Under the pieces are notes generated by a model, which ran no database searches, had not been told where the DNA came from, and saw only the letters and a list, made by a program, of their open reading frames with translations. Shown piece by piece: positions 48,000 to 58,700 of a DNA stretch of 64,000 bases (its first letter is position 1; the number at the start of each line of letters is the position of its first letter). Both the position numbers and the translations under genes were made by a program. The stretch covers positions 63,504,265 to 63,568,264 of the forward strand of contig OY776121.1 in assembly GCA_963675135.1 (NCBI GenBank), written 5' to 3'. The stretch is from Galeopsis tetrahit. Its lineage: Eukaryota; Streptophyta; Magnoliopsida; Lamiales; Lamiaceae.

Positions 48000-50900
48000 C
48001 TTTGAGTCGAGCCACTCCGCTCGAGAGAGGACATCACGAGCATACTTTGCTTGGCTGAGAAAGAGACCAGTTGACGAGTGGGCGACCTCAAGGTCAAGGA
48101 AGTAGCTAAGGCGACCAAGATCCTTGATCGCAAAATTCCTTGTTGTCACGGCGAATAAATCGCCGAATAGCATGCTGGTCGCTCCCTGTAACAATAATGT
48201 CATCCACATAAAGCAAGAGGTAAAGAGTGAATGTACCACGTTTGAAGTAGAAGAGCGAGGGATCTGCTCGGCTGCATAGAAAACCCAAAGTTTTCAGAAA
48301 GTCACTGAAGCGAACAAACCAGGCGAGAGGAGCTTGCCGAAGACCATATAATGCCTTCTTGAGGCGACAAACATGGTCGGGAAAGCGAGGATCAACAAAT
48401 CCAGGAGGTTGAGCCATGTAAACAGTGTTCGACAACTTTCCATGGAGAAAGGCATTGTTTACATCGAGTTGGTGTATGTGCCACTGATTCCGAACAACCA
48501 GACACAGGATGATGCGAACAGTAGCGACCTTGACAACTGGACTGAAGGTATGCGAGAAGTCAATGCATGGAACCTACGAGAAGCCCTGGGCGACCAGGCG
48601 AGCTTTGTAGCGATCAACAGTACCATCCGCATAAAATTTGGTGCGAAAGACCCATTTCGAACCAACAATGTTTGTGGAGGAAGGACGAGGAACGAGCTCC
48701 CAAGTTTGATTAGCATGCAAGGCATCAAGCTCAGATTGCATTGCAGCTAACCATTGGGGATGCTTAAGTGCCGATTTGAAGCCCTTAGGCTCATTAGAGA
48801 CCGAGAGGGCGGACAGGAGACCGGTGGTCACAATGTCGGCAATGTGACGAGGCTTGAATATCCCAGATCTGACACGAGTAACCATGGGTTGAGTCGAGAT
48901 AGGAAGTGGGCGAGCAGGGGGCTGCTGAACTGCAGGGCGAGCAGGAGGCTGCGGAGCTGCTGGGCGAGCAGGGGGCATGATCATGTCTGGTGGGTCAGGA
49001 CAGAGACCACAAGGAGAATGGCGAGCAGCAGCCGATGGTTCCACGAATGAGCTGATCTCAAGGGAGTCAACAGACGAGGATGGAACATGAGAAGCCGAGA
49101 ACGGGAACACATATTCATCAAACTGAGCATGACGAGTAGTGTAGAAGCAGGAAGCGATCGGATCTTAACACCGAAACCTCTTATGAGAGGAACTGTAACC
49201 CATAAAGATGCATGGAGCACTGCGAGGAGCAAGCTTGTGGAGAGCATAGTCACGAAGGTATGGAAATACCCGACAGCCAAAGGTCCTGAAGTTGGCAAAG
49301 TTCGGAGCAGAGCCGAATAAAACTTGAAAGGGCGAGCTGTCCCCAAGAACAGGCGTGGGCAGTCTGTTGATAATGTAGACAGCGGTGGAAAAGGCATCAA
49401 CCCAGAAGTGGGCAGGTATGCTCGCTTAAAATAATAGAGATAACCCAATTTCAGTGACATGGCAATGTTTGCGTTCAGCGAGACCATTCTGCTGAAGAGT
49501 GTAAGGACATGAGATGCGATGGTGGATGCCATGGTCGGCAAGAAATCCGCGAACACGACCATTAACAAACTCAGTGCCACCATCACTCTGGAATGCCTTA
49601 AGAGAAGTGGAAAACTGATTGCAAACAAAGGTGTGAAACCGAACAAACACATCGTAAAAATCAGACTTGGCGTGTAGAGGATAAAGCCAAGTGAATCTGG
49701 AGAAATCATCCACAAATATGACATAGTATTTAAAACCATCATTCGAAGCAACAGGGGCAGGTCCCCAAAGATCACAATGAACTAAATCCAACACACGAGA
49801 TGCTCGCTTCTCATTTATTGCAAACGATAAGTGTTTACTCTTAGCCAACTGACATGGAGTGCATAAGCCCGGTTTGGGCAAAACAGAAGTAAGAGACAGC
49901 AAACCCATTTTATTCAACAAATTAATAAGAGAAATAGGAACATGGCCTAATCTACAATGCCAACACTCAAAAGAAGCCTTCAGCGACGAGCTCCGTAAAT
50001 CATCGATCAAGGCTGGAGTACCCTGCTCCAGGGTATAGAGTCCTTGACTATGCCGACCCCTCGCCAAGGGTTGCTTGGTCGCCCGATTCCGAATGACAAA
50101 CGCGTCATTAGTAAACAAAACATCAAGAGGAAAATCTGAAGTAAGCTTACTGATGGATAACAGTTTCTTAGTAAGATGTGGAACGACGAGCACATCTAAC
50201 AAATGAACATCCTTATTAACCGAACACGACCCAACATGAGTGATTGTAATAGTAGAACCATTATCAATAATAACATTGTCGTTACCAGAATACGGGTGAG
50301 GATTATCCAGATCAGCAGAGCGAGGAGTCATGTGAGCAGACGCACCGCTATCAAGGAACCAATCAGAGGCCGGAGGCTGCGAGATGTGACACTGAGAGTC
50401 AAGAGCATGGGCAAGGTTGGCCGCTGAGGGGGCAGGGCGAGCATAGCGGTCTGGGCAGTGGTTGGCATAATGGCCTTGTTTTCGGCCTATCTGGCAGGTA
50501 GGAGGACAGCGAGCAGAAGCCGAGCCACCAGCCGAGGATCTAGTGGTCGCCTGGCCACCAAAATTCCGAGGGGAGAAGTTACGGGATTTGGGGCCAAGGC
50601 GAGAAGGTTTACCCGAGCGAGCAGAAACAGAGAATGCTGGAACGGGCGAGGACGAGGAGTCCATCGAACGAGTAAATTGGTCATAGTTTAAGGCTTGATG
50701 GATCAGATCCCAAAAAGCAGGCATGGGCGACATAGCCATGCGAGTGTCAGAGAAGCCAGCGAACTGGGGGCCAAGACCGGTAAGAAACTAATGACACTTG
50801 TCTTCATCATCAACATGCTTACCAATGGAGGCGAGTTGATCGCAAAGAGCACGAAACTTCTTGCTGAAGTCGTTGACGGAAGTGGATCCACGACGAAGGG

Positions 50901-51249
50901 AGAGGAGCTGATTCTGCAGTTGAGTAATACGGGAGACCGAGGTATGACTGTAGGCAGCCTCGAGGGCGGCCCAGACGGAGCGCGAGGTGGCACAACCGAT
51001 GACCTCGGCCATGACTTCTTCAGAAAGGGAGGAAAGAAGAAGACTAAGGATCTTCTGATCCTTCTCAAACCAAGCGATGTAGGCTGGGTTTGGAGCCGAT
51101 TCACCTGGTGTGGTGATCGATTTCGCCGGAGCGGGTGTCGTGCCATGAACGTGAGAGATAAAATCATGACTTGACAGGACTGGGACCACCTGATTACGCC
51201 AGAGCAGGTAGTTGGAGGATGACAACTTGATTGTCAAGAGATGAACCAA
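48000..51249 (-). pseudogene. Broken gag-pol of copia element 2
   Basis: Pieces on the minus strand: 50788-51249 gag (LSSSNYLLWRNQVVPVL); 49426-50739 remainder of gag, a degenerate zinc knuckle (CQIGRKQGHYANHC has lost the normal cysteine spacing), protease DSGASAHMT, pre-integrase CRLGHV, integrase HCDLWGPAP..DDFSRF; 48574-49110 reverse-transcriptase N-terminus (VGSKWVFRTKFYADG); 48106-48435 and 47967-48239 the YVDDIIVTG catalytic region and the following part. They are separated by frameshifts and stops (for example near 50780, 49425, 49167, 48570 and 48200), so no functional polyprotein is encoded. Confidence 0.9.
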
Positions 51250-51368
51250 AACATTGAGAGGAATGGTGGGGGAGTAGGAGCCGCCGCCGCCATGAGGAGG
51301 GAAGGGAAGAAATTTAGCGTGAGACTTTAGAGAGAAAATTAGGGTTTCGATGAGTCAGACTGATACCA

Positions 51369-51593
51369 TGTGAGAATAGGTATGTGATCACCGTTAATGA
51401 GGTGATAGGAATGATTCACTATTTATAACAGTATTTACAAAGAGATAATTAAGGTAAGAGATAATTAAGGTAAATACAATAACCATATATACAAAGATAT
51501 GGACTAAATTAAAATATATTATTCCTATATTATTATTTCCTATTATATATTATTTCCTATTATATATTATTCCTATATTATTATTCCCTATTA
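51369..51593 (-). repeat. 5' LTR of copia element 2
   Basis: Adjacent to the tRNA-Met primer-binding site at about 51359-51368. Compared with the 3' LTR it has an extra TGTGATCACCGT segment and one more TATTTCCTATTATA unit. Confidence 0.88.
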
Positions 51594-52064
51594 CCTGACG
51601 TCAGATCTATGAGCCTTTTAGAAACCTATTATATATGTTAAATATGAATTGTAGTTCAATATTCAAAGTTGCAAATAAAATTCACTACAAAAATAAATGC
51701 ATTAAAATACAAACATTATAACGATTTCTCAAGTACTAAAATAAACTTAACTAACTTTAATTTAATTTAATATAAATGTTAGTACTAAATTTAAAAAATG
51801 ACTTAGTATAAAATATATAAATTTTAATAGGCCGGTCTGTTAGGCCTATAAGGTCTTATATAAAGCCTAAGTCTAGCCTACTTAACTAAATAGATTTTTT
51901 AAAAAGCTTTAGCCCGACTCATATTATAAATAGGCTAGGCCTAACAAGGCCCTTAATAGGCTAGGTTGTAGGCCCTGTCGGGTAGCCCAGCCTACTTCCA
52001 CCTCTAGTCACAGTCCATAATTATACTATATACAAACTAGAAACGACCCTTCAATTTTTCTATT
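51594..52064. other. Intergenic DNA with a hAT-end remnant
   Basis: No gene. 51830-52012 has 'aggcctaa / taggcta' words and ends CCTACTTCCACCTCTAG, like the right end of a hAT element. The left end is not visible. Confidence 0.4.
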
Positions 52065-52073
52065 TTTTTGAAA

Positions 52074-53150
52074 GGTGTGGGTTATATGCCCCTCCAGAAC
52101 TGTTAGATACACTGCCCCTTCCATTTATTAATTAAATATGATGTAAAATACCATATTTGTTCTTTTAGTACATTGTTATAGATACATACACTTTCACTTA
52201 AATTTCTAACCCTAATTTTATACAAAACCCTAACCTTAATTTTGCAGCCGTCGTCGCCGACACCATCACCTTCGGCAGCCTCCACCGCCGCAACCTCCAC
52301 CGCCACCCCATCCAAAATATATTCAGAAAAAAACAACTTAAAAGAAATTAGATTTTTTCGACTAACCAGTGTCGATCGACACTAGTTTGTCGACCGTAAA
52401 ATATATCGTCGACTATAATTTGTCGACGAAAAACACCCTTGTCGACAACATTGTATTGAAAAAATATTAATTTTGAACAAGAAATGTCGACCAAAAACAT
52501 TATGATCGACAACAATTTGTCAACCATAATGTTTTTGGTCGACATTTCTTGTCCAAAATTATAAAAATAATAATAATAAAAAAAGTGTACCTATACAACA
52601 AAGAAAGGAGAAAAAAACCTACTAGAGGGGCGGCGGCTTACGGTGGGGAAGGCCGTGCAGGGAGAGACGAGGGCAGTGGGGGAGGCGGCGGCGACGTCGC
52701 TGGGCGAGAGGGGTGGTGCCGCCGCTTGGAGAAATGGAAAAAAAAACCCTACATGTTTCTCGTAAAACAGGAGGAAGGAAGGAGGGAGAAGGCTTCGAGG
52801 GAGAAGGTGGAAACGACGGTTTGGGTGGGGGAGGAGACGGCGACGTTGGGCGAGGAGGCAGCGCCACCGTTGGTTGCAGAAATGGAAAAGAGAGAAAAAA
52901 AAGAAGAGGCGTGCGGCGCCGCGGCAGTGGCAGAAATGAGGGGGGAAGGAGGTTGAAGAAGACGAGAGGGTTGGGGGAAGAAATGAGAAAAATTAGGGTT
53001 TTTATGGGGTGTGCATTTATCATAACAATTTTTAAGATAAAAGTGTATAATAGGTAATTTGGAGGGTGTGCATCTATCTTATATTTACTTTAAAGGGATA
53101 CGCGTATTGGGGGAGTGCATTTAACATTCATGGAGGGGTTATAACACGCC
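52074..53150. mobile_element. Non-autonomous Mutator-like element, 1077 bp
   Basis: 9-bp target duplication with one mismatch (TTTTTGAAA 52065-52073 / TTTTTAAAA 53151-53159). Inverted termini of about 50 bp: left GGTGTGGGTTATATGCCCCT, right complement GGCGTGTTATAACCCCTCCA. Inside are repeated GTCGAC words (52357-52550), a long hairpin (52469-52560) and a G-rich block (52620-52980). No transposase. Confidence 0.85.
52469..52560. repeat. Near-perfect 36-bp-arm hairpin
   Basis: Arms 52469-52504 and 52525-52560 are complementary with one mismatch (centre words GTCGACCAAAAACATTATG / CATAATGTTTTTGGTCGAC) around a 20-base loop that itself contains GACAA/TTGTC. Either strand of a transcript would fold into a single long stem. 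Confidence 0.9.
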
Positions 53151-53201
53151 TTTTTAAAAGTAGAGAGAGGAGCCCGATCAATATTTAAATCTGGTTGGAT
53201 C

Positions 53202-53637
53202 CATGGATGAAAATATTCGGAAATATCCACGATATATCCTCGATATATCCATTTTTTGGGGTCACCGATATCGATATTGGGAAGAATCGATATTTCCACG
53301 ATATTTGTAAAAAAATTAAAAATATCGATAAATATCGGTAGATAATAACAATATCGAGCCTAATATCGGTAAAATATCGAGAAAATGTCGATAAATTTCG
53401 AAAAATATCGATAAATGTCATACGAAATAACATTGTATATTATATTTTATATAAATTTATCACTGACATAAAATGTATTCAAATTATTTTGTTGATTTTA
53501 TGTACTAAAGGCTTGTTATTAAATTTGTACAATTTTTAAAATTTACCGATATTGATATTCGATATCGATATATCCATCGATATTTCCATAAATTTAAGGT
53601 CTCGATATTTCCACCGATACCGATATTTTCATCCTTG
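53202..53637. mobile_element. Non-autonomous hAT-type element rich in ATATCGATAT words, 436 bp
   Basis: Perfect 8-bp target duplication GTTGGATC (53194-53201 and 53638-53645). Termini CATGGATGAAAATATT / (complement) CAAGGATGAAAATATC. The interior carries many copies of AATATCGATA-like palindromic words. Confidence 0.88.
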
Positions 53638-53692
53638 GTTGGATCTTAATTTTTTGACTCGGCTCAATTAGATTGGAATTTAATAATTTAAA

Positions 53693-54559
53693 GGCCACAG
53701 ATAAATGCCCCCTACATATTATATCTTCACCCTGACCCCAATTTATATTTTGAATTAATAGGTAAAAAAACTATACTACCCTGGTGTGCTGAGTTCACCC
53801 CTCATTCTTGAACAAAAAAAAAACAAACATGTTTTTTTGCATCCCTCTTTCACCCAAAACTTAGAATTTCTTTGTAATTTATTATTTTTCATGTTATTAT
53901 TGTTTTATTTGACCATATTGTACATGATTGTGTAGTTGTAATGAATATATGTGTAGTGTATTTCATTTTCGAGTTTTTTTTTAGATTCGCGTTTTGTAAA
54001 AACTCAACACTGGTTCGCCGAGTTTTGTGGGATTTTTTGGAGAAAAGTTCCACGTTTTGAATCAAAACTCGGCCAACTTTTCCACGTTTTGATTCAAAAC
54101 TCGGCCAACCAGTGTTGAATCGGCCAAAAACCATGTTTTGCCGTTTCGTCTCCCTCTGTCCCGTTTTGTATAAAAACCAAGTTTATTCAACGATTGAAAG
54201 CCAAAATCATTTCCAATAACTACTACTCCATTAAACAACAAAAACTAATTAATCTACATATGAAAATCAAAGTTTAAAATGTAGATTTTTGAAAAAAATA
54301 TCCTAAACCCTAACTTTTTCATGAACTATCAAGAACACTTAAACTAACATACATATAACACACAGAGTATATCACAATCCAAAAACCAAACAAACATTCA
54401 AGTTTCAACAATAAAATCAAAATAAGAAATTTCTAAAAGTGGTTTTTGAAAAGGTGGGTAAAGTCAATATTTTATGAGGGGTGAAATCATATTTGGGGGT
54501 GAAGACATCCAGAGGATAAAAACATATATAATATTTGGAGGGGGCATTTATTGGTGGCC
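53693..54559. mobile_element. Non-autonomous Mutator-like element, 867 bp
   Basis: Perfect 9-bp target duplication TAATTTAAA (53684-53692 and 54560-54568). Inverted termini GGCCACAGATAAATGCCCCC / (complement) GGCCACCAATAAATGCCCCC, with similarity extending further through TTCACCC. The core contains an inverted repeat at 54005-54117. Non-coding. Confidence 0.9.
54005..54117. repeat. Inverted repeat with internal direct repeats in the MULE core
   Basis: Arms 54005-54027 and 54095-54117 (CAACACTGGTTCGCCGAG.. and its complement) match over 23 bp with one mismatch. Between them TTCCACGTTTTGA.TCAAAAC is present twice, each followed by TCGGCCAAC. Confidence 0.85.
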
Positions 54560-54568
54560 TAATTTAAA

Positions 54569-55082
54569 ATACCTTTAAGTTTGATATGTTAGATACGAGT
54601 CCCCACCTCCTAGTTGATATTCTCACTGTCCACCCAACACCATTACCGTGCAAACCATTCAATTCCTTTGTACTTTTAAGGTGTTGAGGAAGAACACTAT
54701 AAATATGTAAGTTATTGTTTATAATTTTTGCTATATTTTTATTTTCAAAATGTAGTGAAATACAAGTCTATGTTTTTTTTGTTCGTCATTTATTGTTCCT
54801 TGCATACTTTGTGGTAGTTTAGGATTTAAAGTGAGATGAAAATGGTAGGTAAAAAGTTTTGCGCTTTCAAATTTTTTAACTTTTCGTCCAGTTTATTTTC
54901 GGCACTGATTTGTCGACGGGGGATGTTTTGGTCGATAAGGTGATCCATCGGCATAAATGTTTTTGAAATAAATATCGACGAAAAGTAATTTTTTCGACAC
55001 CTTGTTGTCGACCATAAACGCTTTTGTCTATTAATGTTTGTCGACCGAAAGTAATTATGTTTGAATTTTGTTTCAAAATTTG
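54569..55082. other. 5' flank of the MULE relic
   Basis: No intact gene. GTCGAC-containing words at 54912-55045 (TTGTCGACGG, TTGTCGACCATAAACG, TTTGTCGACCGAAAG) resemble those inside the 52074 element, which suggests a related Mutator end. Confidence 0.4.
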
Positions 55083-57133
55083 ATGGATGATGAAGATAAT
55101 GAATTGGAATGCGTTGATGATTTCGAGGATGTATTTATGAATGAAGAAAATGTATTGGGGCCATGTGATGAACATAATGCTCAATGAAGATGCCTCAGTT
55201 CATGAATTGTGATTGACTATATGAACGTTTTTACAAATTTCAATTCTTTTGTAACTCGGGAGGTCTTAAAAAAGTGGGTTCGTGTTGTAGTTAAACAACA
55301 CAACATGATCATTATTGTAAAACTTTCTGACAATGGGATTGAAAAAAAAAGGCGTATGTGGTGTTGGCATGTGAGCGTGGTGGGAATCATCGTGAGTTGG
55401 GGGGTGGGGGTGGGGTGGGGGGAGGACAAAGTAGAAGCCCCTAGGGATCCAAATGATGAAGATGTTGAGCAAAAACATAAAAAGAGGGTTACAGGGTCGA
55501 AAAAGTATGGATGTCTTTTTTTGTTGAAGGGCACCAAAATACCTCAAATGGAATGGAGATTGAACACTAAGTGCGGGACTAACAATCGATCATTCTACCA
55601 TCCCGTAGCCATCTATCTCGAGGGTCGACACTTATATGTTGAAATTGCTTAAGAGGAGAAATCTTGACAACCATTCTACCATCCACACTATCTGCAATGC
55701 CCGAAAGAAGTACAAATTGACTGAGTTTGGTGGAAGAAGGTTACAACGTACAATTAATGACTTTGTTGATTGATAATCAGTATTATTAGAGCCATGGAAC
55801 TTGCCCGGAGACAAATACATTACAAGAGCTCTTCTTTGCACATCCCACTGACATTCAGTTATACTGTGCTTTTCCTAGTGTCTTGATAATGGATTGCACA
55901 TACAAAACAAATAAATATAAGACACCTTACTTGGAGATGGTGTAATTTATGTTCACGTGCATGACATTTTCAGTAGCGTCGACATTCCTTGAAGTTGAGA
56001 AAGAGGAGAATTTTACGTGGGTGTTAGGTGTCCTACGTGGAATATTGTATAATACTTGTCTTCCTAGAGTAATACTTACTGATCGAGAGTTGACCCTCAT
56101 GAATGTTGTCGCTTCGGTATTTCCAGAGGCAACACATTTTCTATGTACATGGCATATATATAAGAATGTGTTGGCCAAATGAAAAAAAAAATTATACTAA
56201 GGAGGATTGGAATAGATTCTATAGTTGGAAGAATGTGATGCATCATCAGTTGAAGATTTCTCTACCATTCTTCAGTATTTTCATGATGACTATGTCCATA
56301 CTGAATGAAGCATACCAATACTGCATGAAGCAATAGGTGAATACGCATAAAGAGAAGTTTGTAGCAACTTTGATAAATGAGATCATGAACTCTGAGAATA
56401 CAACAACGAACGTGTATATTTTAATATTTATAAAAAAAATTCTATGTATAGTTAATTGATAAAATGATAGCTAATTCATAACTATAATTTTAGGGTTGAG
56501 AGTCACCATGCATCTTTGAAAATATTGCTCGGTAATAGCATGGGGAATTTTATGAGGTATTCGGTGAAAATAGATATGTTATGTTGCTCTACACAAGTTC
56601 AAGACCGTGCTTTATAAAAATCTTCGAGTCGTAGTGTCAATTTACACATTGGGTAAGATGTTCACATAAATGACACATATAAAAAATGGTGAATCCAATC
56701 ATCCGACGTGCAATCATTATTTGAGAAAGGTATGCGGGTTTCCATGCACTCGTGAGCTTGACGAATATCATAACCGATACCCATATATGTTGTTGATAGG
56801 TTCCGAAGGAAACTTGATATGGAGCCCGTATTGAGAGATACTGATGACGTGAAACATGACGTTGTTGAAGACCTCGACACTCGATTTGAAGACGCCATCA
56901 AAGGTTTGATTGTGCTTTATAAAGAGGAGGAAACGTCACAGAAAAATGTAATGTTGAGGCAAGCAATAGAGCTTCGCAATTCAAAGACCACTTCGATTGT
57001 TGGATCCGAGCTAAAGATTAACACACGTGGTCGAGCGAAAGCTTCAAAGAAAAAAGGTAATGCTTCAACTAAACATGATTCGAGTCATTTTGAATACAAA
57101 AAGTCCTTGCCCTTCACAATTTATTTCAATTAA
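55083..57133 (+). pseudogene. Decayed MULE transposase with FAR1-like DNA-binding domain
   Basis: The plus strand encodes, in interrupted frames, an acidic start (MDDEDNELECVDDFEDVF), a FAR1/WRKY-like zinc-binding segment (55209-55652: FVTREVLKKWVRVVVKQH..., KYGCLFLLKGTK), a MULE transposase segment (55949-56182: LPRVILTDRELTLMNVV.., FPEATHFLCTWHIYKN) and the C-terminal tail (56819-57133: KINTRGRAKASKKKGN, FEYKKS). Stops and frameshifts separate the parts, and a G-rich tract interrupts the first domain. It resembles the Jittery/FAR1-related MULE transposases. Terminal inverted repeats were not found, and the right end may have been cut by the LTR element beginning at 57221. Confidence 0.82.
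55399..55422 (+). other. Strong G-quadruplex motif
   Basis: Four G-runs of 6, 5, 4 and 6 separated by single T residues, inside the MULE transposase relic. One-base loops are the most stable arrangement for intramolecular G-quadruplexes. Confidence 0.85.
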
Positions 57134-57220
57134 ATTCACGTCTCAGTTTGCTTCAAACCGTTAAACCCAATCTAATGACTTTACATATACTGAAAACAAG
57201 TCATGTATCATATTATATCC

Positions 57221-58526
57221 TGTAGATCCCTAGTTGAGTAGATAATATTGAGTAAGCTAGGAAAACGTCTAGAGGAGGGTGAATAGACTTTTCAAAAATT
57301 TTCAATATATCAAAATACACAATGCAGAATTTATCATATTATAATGAGCCCAACAAATTTATACTCAACTAATTAGAAATTAAACTTCTGTTAAGAACAC
57401 TTAACTTGTCTATTCTATACGCAGTGTTAATCAAGTAAACAGTTAATCATGTAAACACAAATATAACAGAAATGTAAACAACACACAACGATTTATAGTG
57501 GTTCGACAACTTGTCTACATCCACTCTCACAACTCCAGTCGTGAAATTCTTATTACTCTTCTCTTCGAGTAGTGTGTTCTTGTGGCTTAGAGTCCCAAGA
57601 AATAAGACTTTGATCTTTTCGATTACACTTCCAAGTGTATCTTCGATCTAACTAGCTATTTTACAAGTAACTAGCAACTTGAACAAAACTATAAAACTTC
57701 CCTTTAATCCAGTAGTAGCCTTCTTGAATTTGACTTGTCTCTTTGGCTTCAACTTTCTGAACTTCTAACTCTGCGAGTTTCTTTGCTTCGAATTTCTTCA
57801 GTAATTGCTTCGTAAATTTCAGCGCTTCAGTAGTCTTGAATCGTAGAATACCATCAAGTATTTATAGACTTCTAAATATCAAGAACAGTTTGTTATCCAA
57901 CTAACTTTCTTGATAACTGACTTCTAACTGCTTCTTCTTATCTATCCACGCGTTTAGTTAATTAGTTATTCCATAACTAACTCTTCAAAATATATCTTCA
58001 TTCATAACTATCTTCACGCGTTTCTGACTTAAGAATTTCCTTCTTCATTCGCACTTGTCTAGTCTTCCATACTTAGACAAATTCTTCAGTTTTCTTCACT
58101 TGTCTTGTCTTGCGAGTCTTCTTATCTTCAGTAGTAGACTTCTGTAGTAGACTTCGATAATGAACTAATCTATACTAGTCCTATCATCTAATCCTAACAA
58201 GACTATTACATTACTTTAAACTTTATAACTCAGCTTAGTCAACTTAAATCTATACATCAATACACATATGAGCTTCTATACATCAATTAAATGCTCATCA
58301 TAAAACCTATACAAACATACCATATTACTTATAAAACGTACTTGTCTTTTCTTTTATACTTAAACTTTCTTTATACTTTGTTCCTTTGTACTCTACTGAT
58401 CTTCACAAGACGACTTCCATAACTAGATCAGTCAACACTTAGAAATATTCAAGTCTTTTTTTGGCTTATCAAAACTACTTCTTATTTTCATCAATTAGGA
58501 CTTATATTAGGATTCATATCCCAACA
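57221..58526 (-). repeat. LTR 1 of the LARD-like retroelement (about 1306 bp)
   Basis: Minus-strand LTR starting TGTTGGGATATGAATCCTAA after the polypurine tract AAAAAGGGGGAAAT and ending GGGATCTACA. Homologous over its whole length to 61407-62702, with many substitutions and indels. Confidence 0.82.
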
Positions 58527-58700
58527 ATTTCCCCCTTTTTGATGAAGCCAAAACTACTTGAATTATTTCACGTTAGTAGACTAGTTAAGTAGTTATCTTA
58601 TATAATCATCAAATGTGTTATCTTTTCATTCATTCAGTAAGATCAGTAGATTACAATTACTTAGACAAAATGAAATAGAAACTAAGTAAAGTATTTACAA

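Larger units (their letters stand above)
45353..51593 (-). mobile_element. Ty1/copia LTR retrotransposon (element 2), decayed and split
   Basis: Short LTRs (about 193 and 225 bp) frame a minus-strand copia internal region. Beyond the 5' LTR (right side) the minus strand reads CACATGGTATCAG, the initiator-tRNA-Met primer-binding site usual for plant copia elements. GACGGGGG before the 3' LTR is the polypurine tract. No matching target duplication was found at the outer edges. A 1.7-kb solo LTR interrupts the RNase H region. Confidence 0.88.

Noticed and set aside
48981..49775. 264-codon open frame on the minus strand
   Set aside because: It is the wrong frame of the copia integrase region; the neighbouring frame gives recognisable integrase and downstream residues, so this is a shadow.
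48754..51174. Plus-strand ORFs of 70-160 codons
   Set aside because: All are antisense to copia element 2 gag-pol.
52549..53057. Several overlapping Gly/Glu/Arg- or Pro/Ser-rich open frames of 110-135 codons
   Set aside because: They come from a low-complexity G-rich block of a non-autonomous Mutator-like element; frames are open on both strands because of base composition.
55209..55652. Intact FAR1-type host gene
   Set aside because: The following transposase parts are in other frames with stops, and the G-rich tract breaks the zinc-binding region; it is a MULE relic.
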